Shown: positions 26,434 through 35,081 of the stretch, piece by piece | Layout: the number at the start of each line of letters is the position of its first letter | Numbering within the stretch: position 1 is the first letter of the stretch | Assembly: GCF_021166585.1 (NCBI RefSeq) | Contig: NZ_JAJOZE010000015.1 | Coordinates: 1 to 64,000 of the forward strand | Reading direction: 5' to 3' | Length of the DNA stretch: 64,000 nucleotides | From: Metabacillus kandeliae | GTDB taxonomy: Bacteria > Bacillota > Bacilli > Bacillales > Bacillaceae | Translations under genes and position numbers: made by a program | The notes under the pieces: generated by a model | Told to the model about the DNA's origin: nothing | The model's input: only the letters and a program-made list of their open reading frames with translations | Database searches by the model: none

Positions 26434-27513
26434 TTAAGGCTGGATCACGGTCATTCTAAAAGGACCTGCATTTGCAGCCGCGTGTTCAACCGCTTCATTT
26501 GCCTGGTCTAACGAAAATGTCGATACTTCAAACTGATTAAGTGATAGGAGTCCAGCACGGACAAGCGATATCAATTTACTGGGTGCCTCCATGGGATACA
26601 TCCATTGACCACGGATTGTAATGCAATTTCTCATAATCCAGGGATAGGGTATTTCTAAATCAGGTCCACCCAACATTCCAACGCCCCCCATCAAGACAAC
26701 CCTGCCATAGGGACGAACGGACATAACAGCAGCCCGCACTGGTTTCGTACTTGCTGACGGGGGAAGGATGTCTAAAACACAGTCAATCGAACCCGATCCA
26801 GCCTTTTGCATGTTCGTACAATCCTTATCCTCTCTACCTGAAAGTCGTACTGTTCGTACACGTGGACCGAAGCGGCGGGATAAATCTTCGAGCGCCAATT
26901 CGTTTCGACCTGGTGCAACGACACATCCTGCGCCCATAGCCAGCGCAAGCGCTACACACGCACTACCAAAATTCCCGGTCGCACCGCTGACTAAGACCGT
27001 TTCCCCCGGTTGTAGGTTGGCTGCAAGTAGGCCGCCATATGGTACGAGTAATATACTTACCGCGCACCATCTAGCTACATCAGCCTCATTTACTGAGCCA
27101 AGAGGGATAGCGTTCTCTGTCGGAATCCTCATCTGTTCAGCAAACGATCCATGGCGAAAATGCTTTTGGAGTTTCAACCCACCTTCTCCGCGAGCACTCA
27201 ATCCTTGAAGAGTGATATCAGGAATCAAGGCTCCATCGCGTGATCGAACAGTCGGGTCACATAAAACCCAATCTCCAACAGAGAGCCGCGTTGAGTCGGG
27301 GCCAACGGCTCGAACACGACCAACAGCCCCTGCACCAGGAACCTGAGGCAAGTCGAACAAATATTGACGTTCCCCGCTTATTACTTCTTTCATATAAGAC
27401 AAGATCGGTGCTGCCATAACATCAACAATAACTTCTCCTGAACCTAGAACAGGATCTGGCAAGTTTTCGATTTGCAATGACTCACCAAACATTTTCAACA
27501 CTGCACTTTTCAT
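26434..27513 (-). CDS. zinc-independent MDR/quinone-oxidoreductase-like dehydrogenase
   Basis: The 359-aa medium-chain dehydrogenase has an N-terminal GroES-like domain (PQVPGAGAVGRVRAVGPDSTRLSVGDWV) and a Rossmann domain with VSGATGNFGSACVALALAMGA. The catalytic zinc motif GHE is absent (GAGAVG instead) and no structural four-cysteine lobe is seen, so it is closer to NADPH-quinone reductases. ATG 27513 has AAGGAG 8 nt upstream. It is divergent from a MerR gene and driven by a long-spacer promoter of MerR type. Confidence 0.82.
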   Translation of the reverse strand: MKSAVLKMFGESLQIENLPDPVLGSGEVIVDVMAAPILSYMKEVISGERQYLFDLPQVPGAGAVGRVRAVGPDSTRLSVGDWVLCDPTVRSRDGALIPDITLQGLSARGEGGLKLQKHFRHGSFAEQMRIPTENAIPLGSVNEADVARWCAVSILLVPYGGLLAANLQPGETVLVSGATGNFGSACVALALAMGAGCVVAPGRNELALEDLSRRFGPRVRTVRLSGREDKDCTNMQKAGSGSIDCVLDILPPSASTKPVRAAVMSVRPYGRVVLMGGVGMLGGPDLEIPYPWIMRNCITIRGQWMYPMEAPSKLISLVRAGLLSLNQFEVSTFSLDQANEAVEHAAANAGPFRMTVIQP

Positions 27514-27571
27514 GTTCAACTCTCCTTATCTCGCGTAATCCGCTACATTAATTTGATGTTTCTACAGAGTG

Positions 27572-27603
27572 ATCATAAACTATAAAGTATACTTTAAAGT
27601 CAA
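27572..27603 (-). promoter_or_regulatory. MerR-type long-spacer promoter with operator
   Basis: On the minus strand TTGACT and TATGAT are separated by 20 bp, too long for unaided sigma-A. The spacer contains the palindrome TAAAGTATACTTTA. This is the classic MerR-activated layout; it drives the oxidoreductase gene from the interval shared with the merR gene. Confidence 0.8.
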
Positions 27604-27624
27604 GCCATGTTAAGGAGAATTATT

Positions 27625-28020
27625 ATGAAAATTCATCAGTTAGCAGAAAGAACAGGCCTAACAGCCCCTACAATCCGCTTTTATGAGAAGGAGGGCTTAT
27701 TGGATGGGCACTTTGTCCAGCGACTGCAAAATAACTATCGTGATTATTCAGATCAGGCTGTCGAATACCTGCTTTTTATAAAGAAGTTGCAAAGTGTGGG
27801 ATTTTCGCTAGCCGAACTGAAAGAAATCCTCCATGAAGATGATACAAATGCTCTGACTATTCTCAGAGTAGTTGAACTTCTGACACAAAAGATCGAAGGG
27901 ATCAAACGTAAAAGGGACGAATTTGAGCAGATTCTAGAAACTTTGAACAGGATGCTGGAAAACAAAATTGCACTGATGAATGACCCGCAAAAGGCAAATT
28001 CTTTGTTCAATCTTCGGTAA
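27625..28020 (+). CDS. MerR family transcriptional regulator
   Basis: The 131-aa protein has a MerR winged helix (MKIHQLAERTGLTAPTIRFYEKEGLL), the NNYRDYSDQAVEYLLFIKKLQSVGFSLAEL segment and a dimerisation coiled coil. No metal-binding cysteines are found in the C-terminal part, so it is not a classic metal sensor; it resembles redox or aldehyde-responsive AdhR/CueR-like members. ATG 27625 has AAGGAG upstream. It probably activates the divergent oxidoreductase and its own gene. Confidence 0.88.
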   Translation: MKIHQLAERTGLTAPTIRFYEKEGLLDGHFVQRLQNNYRDYSDQAVEYLLFIKKLQSVGFSLAELKEILHEDDTNALTILRVVELLTQKIEGIKRKRDEFEQILETLNRMLENKIALMNDPQKANSLFNLR

Positions 28021-28341
28021 CATCTGCATTAAGTCGTCCAATGATTCTAGTAAGAAATACTCAATCTGATAGTTATGGATGCATTTTTTGAACGGAACCT
28101 TGAATAAAACCAAAGATTGTGAATCTATTCACTTAAACTATCCTGTTTCTTTTGTTGAGTAAGCTCTTCTTTAATTTTACATTAATATCCAAAAATCTGT
28201 TTACCATTTTTAACACACTAATTTTTAAAGCAATTAGCATACGAATTAGCACTATGACAATAACTTCTGTCACCTTGCTAAAATGAGTGTGAATTCGGGT
28301 GCTTAAGCACCTTTAAAGGAATATAAAACCTTGAATTATAA

Positions 28342-28389
28342 ACACAAATCAGCAGTCCAATTCAGGTGAATTGGACTGCTGATTTGTGT
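28342..28389. repeat. 23-bp perfect palindrome
   Basis: Two 23-nt arms, the left starting ACACAAATCAGCAGTCC, are exact reverse complements separated by GG. There is no T tract on either strand, so it is not an ordinary terminator. It sits in a 508-nt ORF-free gap that otherwise shows only AT-rich sequence. Confidence 0.85.
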
Positions 28390-28528
28390 GCGAATTAAGT
28401 TTTTGTACTCGAAAACAGAACTCGTTACAGAAAATGAGCAATGCTTTTTTATAAAAAACTGCCAAAAAACGGTACTTTTCGACAAGAGAGGGTATCGAAT
28501 AACATCAAGCTAATTAGGAGGAATAAGG

Positions 28529-29116
28529 ATGAAAAAGAAATGGCTAACAGCGATCCCTTTAGCGATGGTATTATCAGCCCCCATTTCATATCAGGCAAGT
28601 GCCGCATCAGATGTTAGAAATGTTCAAGCGGAAGAACTCCCTGCAGATCTTACACCTATTTTGGACGTAGCACCTGAACATCAGCAGACTTTGCATAAAG
28701 GCAGCGCCAGCCTAGAGGTTAGATTTGTCCAAACCACGTTAAGCCAGGCTGGCTTTAAAACTTTAGTGGATGGACTTTTCGGGCCGCAAACAGATAAACA
28801 AGTACGCCAGTTTCAGGCAAACCATAGGCTGGCTGTAGACGGAATTGTTGGAGTAGAGACATGGACATCTCTATTCCATGAACACCAAAAAGTATTATTT
28901 CCGGTAAAAAAGGCCATTTCTTATGCAGAAAAAGCATTAAATAATGAGGATCTGGTTTTTAGCAGCGATGGAGTCATTCATCTGGATTCAAAGGGAAATG
29001 TTTATTATAACTTGAAAGCACAAAGCCAGGATTTTATAGATCATGGGGGCAGCGGTACGGTAGGATTCTATGATGTGTATCAGAACGGGGATGTGGTGGA
29101 ATCAAATCCAAAATAG
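28529..29116 (+). CDS. secreted peptidoglycan-binding protein
   Basis: The 195-aa exported protein has a signal peptide (MKKKWLTAIPLAMVLSAPIS.., cleavage near ASAAS). A PG_binding_1 domain follows at about residues 55-115 (GSASLEVRFVQTTLSQAGFKTLVDGLFGPQTDKQVRQFQ), then a C-terminal 80-residue region of unknown type. No catalytic domain is visible, so it probably anchors to the wall or modulates hydrolases. An AGGAGG site precedes the ATG, and a terminator follows the stop. Confidence 0.85.
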   Translation: MKKKWLTAIPLAMVLSAPISYQASAASDVRNVQAEELPADLTPILDVAPEHQQTLHKGSASLEVRFVQTTLSQAGFKTLVDGLFGPQTDKQVRQFQANHRLAVDGIVGVETWTSLFHEHQKVLFPVKKAISYAEKALNNEDLVFSSDGVIHLDSKGNVYYNLKAQSQDFIDHGGSGTVGFYDVYQNGDVVESNPK

Positions 29117-29140
29117 AATCTATATTTAGCTGAACTTTTA

Positions 29141-29176
29141 GAGACGGCTTCCGACAAAAGGAAGCCTTCTCTTTTT
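29141..29176 (+). terminator. terminator of the peptidoglycan-binding gene
   Basis: GAGACGGCTTCC and GGAAGCCTTCTC form a near-perfect 12-bp stem followed by TTTTTG, 24 nt after the stop. A REP copy begins 6 nt further on. Confidence 0.85.
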
Positions 29177-29181
29177 GTTAT

Positions 29182-29240
29182 GGGAAGCATGGGGACGGTT
29201 CTCTTGCTTCGGAAGCAGCAGAACCGTCCCCATGCTTCCT
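29182..29240. repeat. REP-like repeat, copy 9 (last seen)
   Basis: GGGAAGCATGGGGACGGTTC, TCTTGCTTCGGAAGCAGCA, GAACCGTCCCCATGCTTCC. No further copy is seen to the right in this window. Confidence 0.92.
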
Positions 29241-29344
29241 AGTTAATAAGCCTCAATTATATAAAACTCCCATTTTTGGATCTTTTTACATGCTACAATT
29301 GTTGCGTTAGTGTTACAAAACACAATTTGAAGGGATGTAATCAA

Positions 29345-30358
29345 TTGAAAAAACTATTGTCTGCGGTTCTCCTTTTTTCAGCCATCGGATCGGTTTCTGC
29401 AGCAGCAGATGCCCAAGCAGCAAGTGCGAATGAAACACTTTTTGGACGAATGAATGAAAAAGAAGTTTTGCTTCACAGAGGGGCCACGGCAGATTACAGA
29501 GTAACCCACAAGTTTAAGTTTAACGATGAAGTGCTCGTTCTCGGAAGCATCAGGAATAATCAAGGGGAAGAATGGCTTCGTGTCCGTTCTAATGATGATA
29601 CAGGCTGGATTCAGGAAGATCAGCTTCGCCCATATGGAGCTGAAGGTCTTCACCTTTCTGCCGTGAAAGATGCAGCAGTAAGAAGGGGCGCCGAAGACAG
29701 CTATACTCAAACTGATACAGTGCAGAAAAGCAAGGGAGCAGATGTATACGCCTCCATTATTAACAGCAAAGGAGAACGCTGGGTAAAAGCCAACAACTGG
29801 GCTCTTTTAAGTGAAATTTGGGAGCCGGTCCTTTTTGATGGATGGGTTAATCTGGAGGACCTGACCATCTTAACCTCACCTGAAGAAAGACTGAGTGTTT
29901 CTACAGTCACTGCTGCCAAATCTACCCCTGTCTTTTCTGACAGCCAGCTTAAGAACGCCTCTGGCGATGTTTTAACGTATAAGTATCCAGTTTCCATTGC
30001 CGGAGTCTTCACAGATGCCATTTCAAATCCGGACAATCCCCAAGTGCGCTATAAAATTAAATACCAGGTGAAAAGCAGGCAGCATGAGGGCTGGGTAGAC
30101 CGCAGATACATAGATACTTACAAGTATCAGGGGCTATATGGCAAAATGAGAGAAGTTCAGGTGCTTAATGCTGAAGTTCGAAGAGGCGCCGGTGAAAATT
30201 ACAAAGTGACCGCTAAATTGAAGAAGGGCACCATTGTTACAATCCACGATACTTATTTCGACCCGTTCCAAAAAGATGGCTTTGGCACATGGAGAATGAT
30301 CAAGTTCCCTAACGGACAAAGCGGCTGGGTGAACGACACGGTCTTTACAGGAGTTTAA
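29345..30358 (+). CDS. secreted SH3b-repeat protein, TTG start
   Basis: The 337-aa exported protein begins at TTG 29345, with AAGGGATG 8 nt upstream, giving the signal peptide MKKLLSAVLLFSAIGSVSAA. An upstream in-frame ATG would destroy the signal. It carries several SH3-like wall-binding repeats: EVLLHRGATADYRVTHKFKFNDEVLVLGS..DDTGWI, then KDAAVRRGAEDSYTQTDTV, and a C-terminal AEVRRGAGENYKVTAKLKKGTIVTIHDTYFDPF..GWVN. A paralogue at 43200 also uses TTG and the VTIHDxYF end. It is likely a cell-wall or stress protein without catalytic activity. Confidence 0.8.
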   Translation: MKKLLSAVLLFSAIGSVSAAADAQAASANETLFGRMNEKEVLLHRGATADYRVTHKFKFNDEVLVLGSIRNNQGEEWLRVRSNDDTGWIQEDQLRPYGAEGLHLSAVKDAAVRRGAEDSYTQTDTVQKSKGADVYASIINSKGERWVKANNWALLSEIWEPVLFDGWVNLEDLTILTSPEERLSVSTVTAAKSTPVFSDSQLKNASGDVLTYKYPVSIAGVFTDAISNPDNPQVRYKIKYQVKSRQHEGWVDRRYIDTYKYQGLYGKMREVQVLNAEVRRGAGENYKVTAKLKKGTIVTIHDTYFDPFQKDGFGTWRMIKFPNGQSGWVNDTVFTGV

Positions 30359-30364
30359 ATGCGG

Positions 30365-30398
30365 GAAAGGCTGTTTCCTAAAGGGAACAGCCTTTTAT
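30365..30398 (+). terminator. terminator after the SH3b gene
   Basis: AAAGGCTGTT and AACAGCCTTTT, with a 9-nt loop and TTTTATT following. Confidence 0.85.
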
Positions 30399-30516
30399 TG
30401 CGGCAAATGACATGAACACTATCACCTATTTGTTAGAATTTGTGACAGTCGTATTGTGTAAATATTCCGTCTAATTTATAATAAAAGAGTAAATTTTCAG
30501 AAAAAGAGGTGGTAGC

Positions 30517-31968
30517 TTGGCGGATTTTGTGGCAAAACTCGACGGTATCTTATGGAGCACCCCAGTTATTTACATATTACTAGGAGTAGGACTTTTATTT
30601 TCTATTTTAACTCGGTTTTTGCAGGTACGGCATATTAAAGATATGGTTTTACTGATGTTTCAGGGGAAAAGCTCTGAGGCTGGTGTCTCTTCTTTTCAGG
30701 CACTAGCTATAGCACTTTCGGGGCGTGTCGGAACGGGTAATATTGCAGGTGTTGCGACAGCAATAGCTTTTGGCGGACCCGGCGCCGTTTGTTGGATGTG
30801 GGTCATCGCTTTCATCGGGGCTTCAAGTGCCTTCGTTGAGTCAACACTCGCCCAAATTTACAAAGAAAAGCATAATGGGCAATATCGAGGAGGACCGGCT
30901 TTTTATATTGAAAAAGGCATAGGCTGGAAATGGTTTGCTGTCCTTTTTGCTTTTGCGGCGCTTATCGCCATGGCTGTGCTGATGCCTGGCGTGCAGGCAA
31001 ACTCCATTGCACTTGGAATGAAAAATGCGTTTGGAATTAATCCCGCTATTACCGGTGCGGTAGTAGTCATTCTATTAGGCCTTATTATTTTTGGAGGAAC
31101 AAAAAGGATTGCCAAGACTGCTCAGCTGATTGTTCCATTTATGGCTTTAGGCTACATTATCTTATCTCTCGTTATCATTTTTATGAACATAACAGAATTG
31201 CCGAATGTGATCGGGTTAATTTTCAGGAGTGCTTTTGGCGCTGATTCAGCCTTTGGCGGGCTGGTTGGTATGGCTGTTTCCTGGGGAGTAAAAAGAGGGA
31301 TCTACTCAAATGAGGCAGGGCAGGGGACTGGACCTCATCCCGCTGCAGCGGCTGAAGTCTCGCATCCCGCAAAACAAGGTCTGGTACAGGCTTTTTCTGT
31401 ATATATTGATACGCTCTTCGTCTGCTCGGCTACTGCGTTTATGATGCTGTTCACAGGTATGTATAACACACAGGCTAAAGATGGATCTTTCATTGTGAAC
31501 AACCTGAAAGGCATTCAAGCGGGCCCGGGCTTTACCCAGGCAGCCATTGATAAAGTAATTCCTGGATTTGGAGCAGGATTTGTCGCAATTGCACTGTTCT
31601 TCTTCGCTTTCACAACCATCATGGCTTACTACTATATTGCTGAAACGAACATCACATATTTATTCCGCAAAAATACGAAATGGACAACTTTGGTACTGAA
31701 AATTGTTCTTATGGCTGCCACATTCTATGGTTCAGTTAAGACTGCCGAAGTGGCATGGGCCCTTGGGGATGCCGGGCTTGGAATAATGGTCTGGCTGAAC
31801 GTTATCGCCATTTTAATTCTCGCTAAGCCGGCACTGGTCGCCTTGAGGGATTATGAAAAGCAGAAAAAGCAGGGACTAGACCCGGTATTTGATCCAAAAG
31901 CATTGGGAATAAAAAATGCGACATACTGGGAGAAGGAATTTAAAGCAGATAATGAAAAAATTTCCTGA
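30517..31968 (+). CDS. alanine/glycine:cation symporter (AGCS family)
   Basis: The 483-aa membrane transporter is a Na+ or H+ coupled importer of small neutral amino acids. Signatures are IALSGRVGTGNIAGVATAIAFGGPGAVCWMW, the GGPAFYIEKGIG loop and KRGIYSNEAGQGTGPHPAAAAEV. About ten transmembrane segments are evident. TTG 30517 is used as start, supported by GAGGTGG just upstream. It is monocistronic with its own terminator. Confidence 0.93.
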   Translation: MADFVAKLDGILWSTPVIYILLGVGLLFSILTRFLQVRHIKDMVLLMFQGKSSEAGVSSFQALAIALSGRVGTGNIAGVATAIAFGGPGAVCWMWVIAFIGASSAFVESTLAQIYKEKHNGQYRGGPAFYIEKGIGWKWFAVLFAFAALIAMAVLMPGVQANSIALGMKNAFGINPAITGAVVVILLGLIIFGGTKRIAKTAQLIVPFMALGYIILSLVIIFMNITELPNVIGLIFRSAFGADSAFGGLVGMAVSWGVKRGIYSNEAGQGTGPHPAAAAEVSHPAKQGLVQAFSVYIDTLFVCSATAFMMLFTGMYNTQAKDGSFIVNNLKGIQAGPGFTQAAIDKVIPGFGAGFVAIALFFFAFTTIMAYYYIAETNITYLFRKNTKWTTLVLKIVLMAATFYGSVKTAEVAWALGDAGLGIMVWLNVIAILILAKPALVALRDYEKQKKQGLDPVFDPKALGIKNATYWEKEFKADNEKIS

Positions 31969-31977
31969 CAGTTTGGA

Positions 31978-32022
31978 AGGGGCTTTTCGATCGTTTAGAC
32001 ACGATTGAGAAGCCTTTTTTTG
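31978..32022 (+). terminator. terminator of the symporter gene
   Basis: GGGGCTTTTCGATCGT and ACGATTGAGAAGCC form a long imperfect stem followed by seven T. Confidence 0.88.
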
Positions 32023-32171
32023 TGCACTGCAGGTATCTTTCTCCCCGGTTAATCTTCATGAGGATCTTATTTGAGGATATGAAAATGCCAAAATGTGTTT
32101 AGTGTGAAGCTGGATAAGGAATTGAAAACATGTAGAGATCATAAGTGATGATGAAATTGGAGGCAGCAGAT

Positions 32172-33149
32172 ATGGTCCAGATAAAAGATAAACTGGGTTT
32201 TGGTACAGCACCTCTCGGCAATATGTTCAGAGAGGTTCCGGAAGGGGAAGCAATGGAAACGATTCACACTGCCTGGGAGCAGGGCATCCGGTATTTCGAC
32301 ACAGCTCCTTTTTACGGAGCCGGTTTAGCAGAGCTGCGGCTTGGTGAGGCTTTATCCAAATACAATCGCGATGATTTTTTCTTAAGCACAAAAGTGGGCA
32401 GGGTTGTTGAAGATAAAACAGAAGAAAAAGAAGGTATGTTTGAATATGGACGAAAAAATAAATTAACCAATGATTACAGTGAAGAGGCGACAATGCGATC
32501 CATCGAGCAAAGCTTAAAGCGTCTGAAAACAGATCGTCTGGATTTTGTATCCGTACATGATGTATCGCCCGATTTTCATGGCGATGAATGGGTGTCACAG
32601 TTTGCCATTGCGAGAACAGGAGCCTTTCGGGCACTGACCCGTCTTCGGGAAGAAGGAGTCATCAAATCATGGGGATTGGGAGTTAACAGCACTGAACCGA
32701 TCGAGCTTGCGATTGAGCTTGAAGAGACAACCCCTGATCTTTGTTTGCTGGCTACTCAGTATACGATTTTGAACCATGATCGTGCCTTGCTGAAGCTAAT
32801 GCCAAGAGCACTGGAGAGAAATGTCCAAATTGTTGCCGGTGCCCCGTTCAGCTCAGGAGCAGCCGTTGGCGGGAACAATTACAATTATGGAGAAGTTCCA
32901 GATGAAATTACTGCCAAAAGAGACCGTTTAAAACATATCGCTGAAAAGCATGGAGTGAGCATGCAGGGTGCTGCTATCCAATTTTCCATGTCACATCCTG
33001 CAGTAGCAGCCGTCATTCCGGGCTCTACAAAACCTGCTCACGCTAAAGAAAATATACTAGCTGCAAAGAAAGAAATTCCGGATGCATTTTGGATGGAATT
33101 AAGAGAGCAGGAGCTTGTATCGCCTCATGCTCCTCTGCCGATTGATTGA
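32172..33149 (+). CDS. aldo/keto reductase (D-threo-aldose 1-dehydrogenase-like)
   Basis: The 325-aa TIM-barrel NAD(P)-dependent oxidoreductase has the catalytic segments YFDTAPFYGAGLAELRLG and STKVGR, with SVHDVSPDFHGDEW replacing the usual HD box. The cofactor end is VIPGSTKPAHAKENI. The GLAE..LG pattern is that of L-fucose/D-threo-aldose 1-dehydrogenases and pyridoxal 4-dehydrogenase. ATG 32172 has GGAGG 8 nt upstream; the earlier ATGs are less likely. It stands alone, so the substrate is inferred only from subgroup resemblance. Confidence 0.85.
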   Translation: MVQIKDKLGFGTAPLGNMFREVPEGEAMETIHTAWEQGIRYFDTAPFYGAGLAELRLGEALSKYNRDDFFLSTKVGRVVEDKTEEKEGMFEYGRKNKLTNDYSEEATMRSIEQSLKRLKTDRLDFVSVHDVSPDFHGDEWVSQFAIARTGAFRALTRLREEGVIKSWGLGVNSTEPIELAIELEETTPDLCLLATQYTILNHDRALLKLMPRALERNVQIVAGAPFSSGAAVGGNNYNYGEVPDEITAKRDRLKHIAEKHGVSMQGAAIQFSMSHPAVAAVIPGSTKPAHAKENILAAKKEIPDAFWMELREQELVSPHAPLPID

Positions 33150-33152
33150 GAG

Positions 33153-33182
33153 AAAGCCGCCGTTTTTACGGCGGCTTTTCTA
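33153..33182 (+). terminator. terminator of the aldo/keto reductase gene
   Basis: AAAGCCGCCG-TTTTTA-CGGCGGCTTTT, GC-rich perfect stem with a T tract, right after the stop. Confidence 0.92.
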
Positions 33183-33247
33183 ATGTCCTTAGAAAAATAG
33201 CAACTATATCGTATCGTTTATTAGAGATGAAAAAATAGGAGAAAGGT

Positions 33248-33337
33248 ATGGTGTTCGGGCTTCCTAATAGCTCTGAGATAGGCTACACTAGTCTATATAG
33301 GAAGTTTTTTAAGAAGAATAATAGTTTTTTGATATAG
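33248..33337 (+). CDS. 29-aa micro-ORF leading a MerR-like gene
   Basis: ATG preceded by AGGAGAAAGG (6-nt spacing) and stopping at TAG 15 nt before the next start, which has its own AAGGAGGGG. Most of its length (about 33258-33304) also folds as CTTCCTAATAG/CTATATAGGAAG followed by TTTTTT, so translation could compete with a terminator-like hairpin. It is either a short membrane/basic peptide (KFFKKNNSF end) or a regulatory leader; expression is unproven. Confidence 0.45.
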   Translation: MVFGLPNSSEIGYTSLYRKFFKKNNSFLI

Positions 33338-33352
33338 ATAAGGAGGGGCGAT

Positions 33353-34051
33353 ATGCGACGTGATATACAGCCGAATGAACGGGCTTACTCTTCCAAGGAA
33401 GCAGCAGAAACAGTAGGTATTGCGACTCCTACTGTCAGAAAGTATGGCCAAATCCTTGAGCGTAATGGATACGAATTTTTAAAGGATGGCGACAGGCGAA
33501 TTTTTGTCCAGTCTGATCTCGAGGCTCTTAAAGCACTCCGCGATACAGAAAAGCCGCTGGACGATACAGCGAAAACTTTAGTGGTGCAGCAGGCGGAAAG
33601 ATTGGAAGGCTCTGATAAAAAAGAGATAGCGGTTAGCGATACATATCAGGATCTGCCGAGTGATCCCAGCCAAATAAAAGAGATCTTGATGGTTCTTGTT
33701 AAGGAACTTGCAGCAACGAGAGAGATGAATGTACAGCTGACAAGCGATATGGCATCAATGAAAACAAAGGTTTCTCAGCTTCAGCAGGATCACCATGTGA
33801 TTAGCTCAAGCATCGGAAACTCAGCTCAAAGAACCAACTCAAAGATAGAAAAATTAATGGAAATGCAGACCGCCCAATATGAACAGCTCCTGCAGGATGA
33901 AAAAGAGAAGAGCGAGCAGCTGCGGCGGGAAATACAAATGATGAGGGAAGAACAGCAGAGGGAATGGCGTTCCCTGAACACTCGTATCGAAGTTGAAGTT
34001 TCAAAGCCGAAAGAAAAGTGGGGCGGCTTTCTCTCCTTATTTCGCAAATAA
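33353..34051 (+). CDS. MerR-like HTH coiled-coil protein (DUF3967/RacA-like)
   Basis: The 232-aa protein has an N-terminal MerR-type helix (YSSKEAAETVGIATPTVRKYGQILERNGYEFLKDGDRRIFVQSDLEAL), an acidic linker and a long C-terminal coiled coil (about residues 105-215). The layout resembles DUF3967 proteins and the chromosome-anchoring protein RacA; the tail FLSLFRK is amphipathic and could touch the membrane. A DNA- or membrane-organising role is inferred. A perfect dyad TATCGCC-T-GGCGATA follows the stop at 34057-34071. Confidence 0.7.
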   Translation: MRRDIQPNERAYSSKEAAETVGIATPTVRKYGQILERNGYEFLKDGDRRIFVQSDLEALKALRDTEKPLDDTAKTLVVQQAERLEGSDKKEIAVSDTYQDLPSDPSQIKEILMVLVKELAATREMNVQLTSDMASMKTKVSQLQQDHHVISSSIGNSAQRTNSKIEKLMEMQTAQYEQLLQDEKEKSEQLRREIQMMREEQQREWRSLNTRIEVEVSKPKEKWGGFLSLFRK

Positions 34052-34204
34052 CACCGTATCGCCTGGCGATATGATTCCTTAACAGGCTGCTATATCAGCA
34101 ATCGCAAAATAAATCATTTCCCGAGAAATATATACAACCTTTTCTTTTTAACCCGCGCATCGACAAAGTGAGTGAAAGGAAGGAGGATGCGACAGCATCC
34201 GCAT

Positions 34205-34900
34205 TTAGGGAATAAAATCTTTTATTTCCTGCGATAAGACTGCTGTATCATCCGGGTACCAAAAATACGTCTTGCCATCGTATAAGAGTGAGTATTTATA
34301 CGCCACAGGTTCACCAGTATAAAAAGTCATCTCGTAATAAAGAGGGTCTCCTTTTTTTGTGTCAGGCTGGAAATTCGGTGCTGTTTTTCCCTTCTCCAGC
34401 AGCTGAAGGAAACGTATCACCTTGCTTTTGTTTGTAATGGTGTTCAGCAGCTTAGTCCCATCTGCTGTGTATGCCTGATATATTTCGATTTTTTTCACTT
34501 TAGCGGCCGGCATATCCTTATAGCGCCAGTGATAGCGGGCATTTTCAGTTGTAAAGTACACTTCGTAGCCATTGATTGACCGGGAATTCTTTACAGCAAG
34601 TAAATCCTCCTGTCCCTTGAGCTTGTAAATAGCGGTTCCTTTTTCATGAAAAGCCGCATCACCGTTCCGTGTTTTGTAAGTGGAATCTGTTACATTTCCA
34701 TCCACTTTAAATTTGACCATGCCGACTTTTTCGCCAATAAAGCTTGGGTCGGCTAAAACACCAGAATCAATTCCCGCATAGTCCTTGCCATCCCACTTAA
34801 TAAAATCAACCCAGTCAATGATGCTGCTGTGGCTGTTTAGATTACCGCAGCCTGTTAAAAGGACCACCAGCAAAAAGAAGGTACTCCGTTTTTTAAACAT
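34205..34900 (-). CDS. lipoprotein of unknown function
   Basis: The 231-aa protein has a type II signal peptide (MFKKRSTFFLLVVLLTGCGN; lipobox LTGC, Cys18), so it is anchored to the outer face of the membrane. The mature part begins with NSHSSIIDWVDFIKWDGKDYAG and contains alternating beta-type segments. No catalytic motif is recognised. It is monocistronic, convergent to the MerR-like gene. Confidence 0.8.
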   Translation of the reverse strand: MFKKRSTFFLLVVLLTGCGNLNSHSSIIDWVDFIKWDGKDYAGIDSGVLADPSFIGEKVGMVKFKVDGNVTDSTYKTRNGDAAFHEKGTAIYKLKGQEDLLAVKNSRSINGYEVYFTTENARYHWRYKDMPAAKVKKIEIYQAYTADGTKLLNTITNKSKVIRFLQLLEKGKTAPNFQPDTKKGDPLYYEMTFYTGEPVAYKYSLLYDGKTYFWYPDDTAVLSQEIKDFIP

Positions 34901-35081
34901 TTCACCACTCCTGATAATGAGAGCTTTTATAATTAAAGACGAATTTTTATGGAAAAAGTTTCCTCTTATATGAAATAATATTTTTCATAAACAGGGAACG
35001 ATTTCATGTTGCTCCAGTATATGAAACCTATTAAAATAAAGTAGAACAATTGTTCGAATAAACTAAAATGAGGTGCCGAGC

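Noticed and set aside
13982-29240. CRISPR array
   Set aside because: Repeats are long palindromes dispersed over 15 kb with genes between them and no regular spacers or cas genes.
35044-35055. LexA box GAACAATTGTTC before the VOC gene
   Set aside because: The palindrome lacks the CGAAC left end and the correct central bases of the Bacillus SOS box; probably chance.
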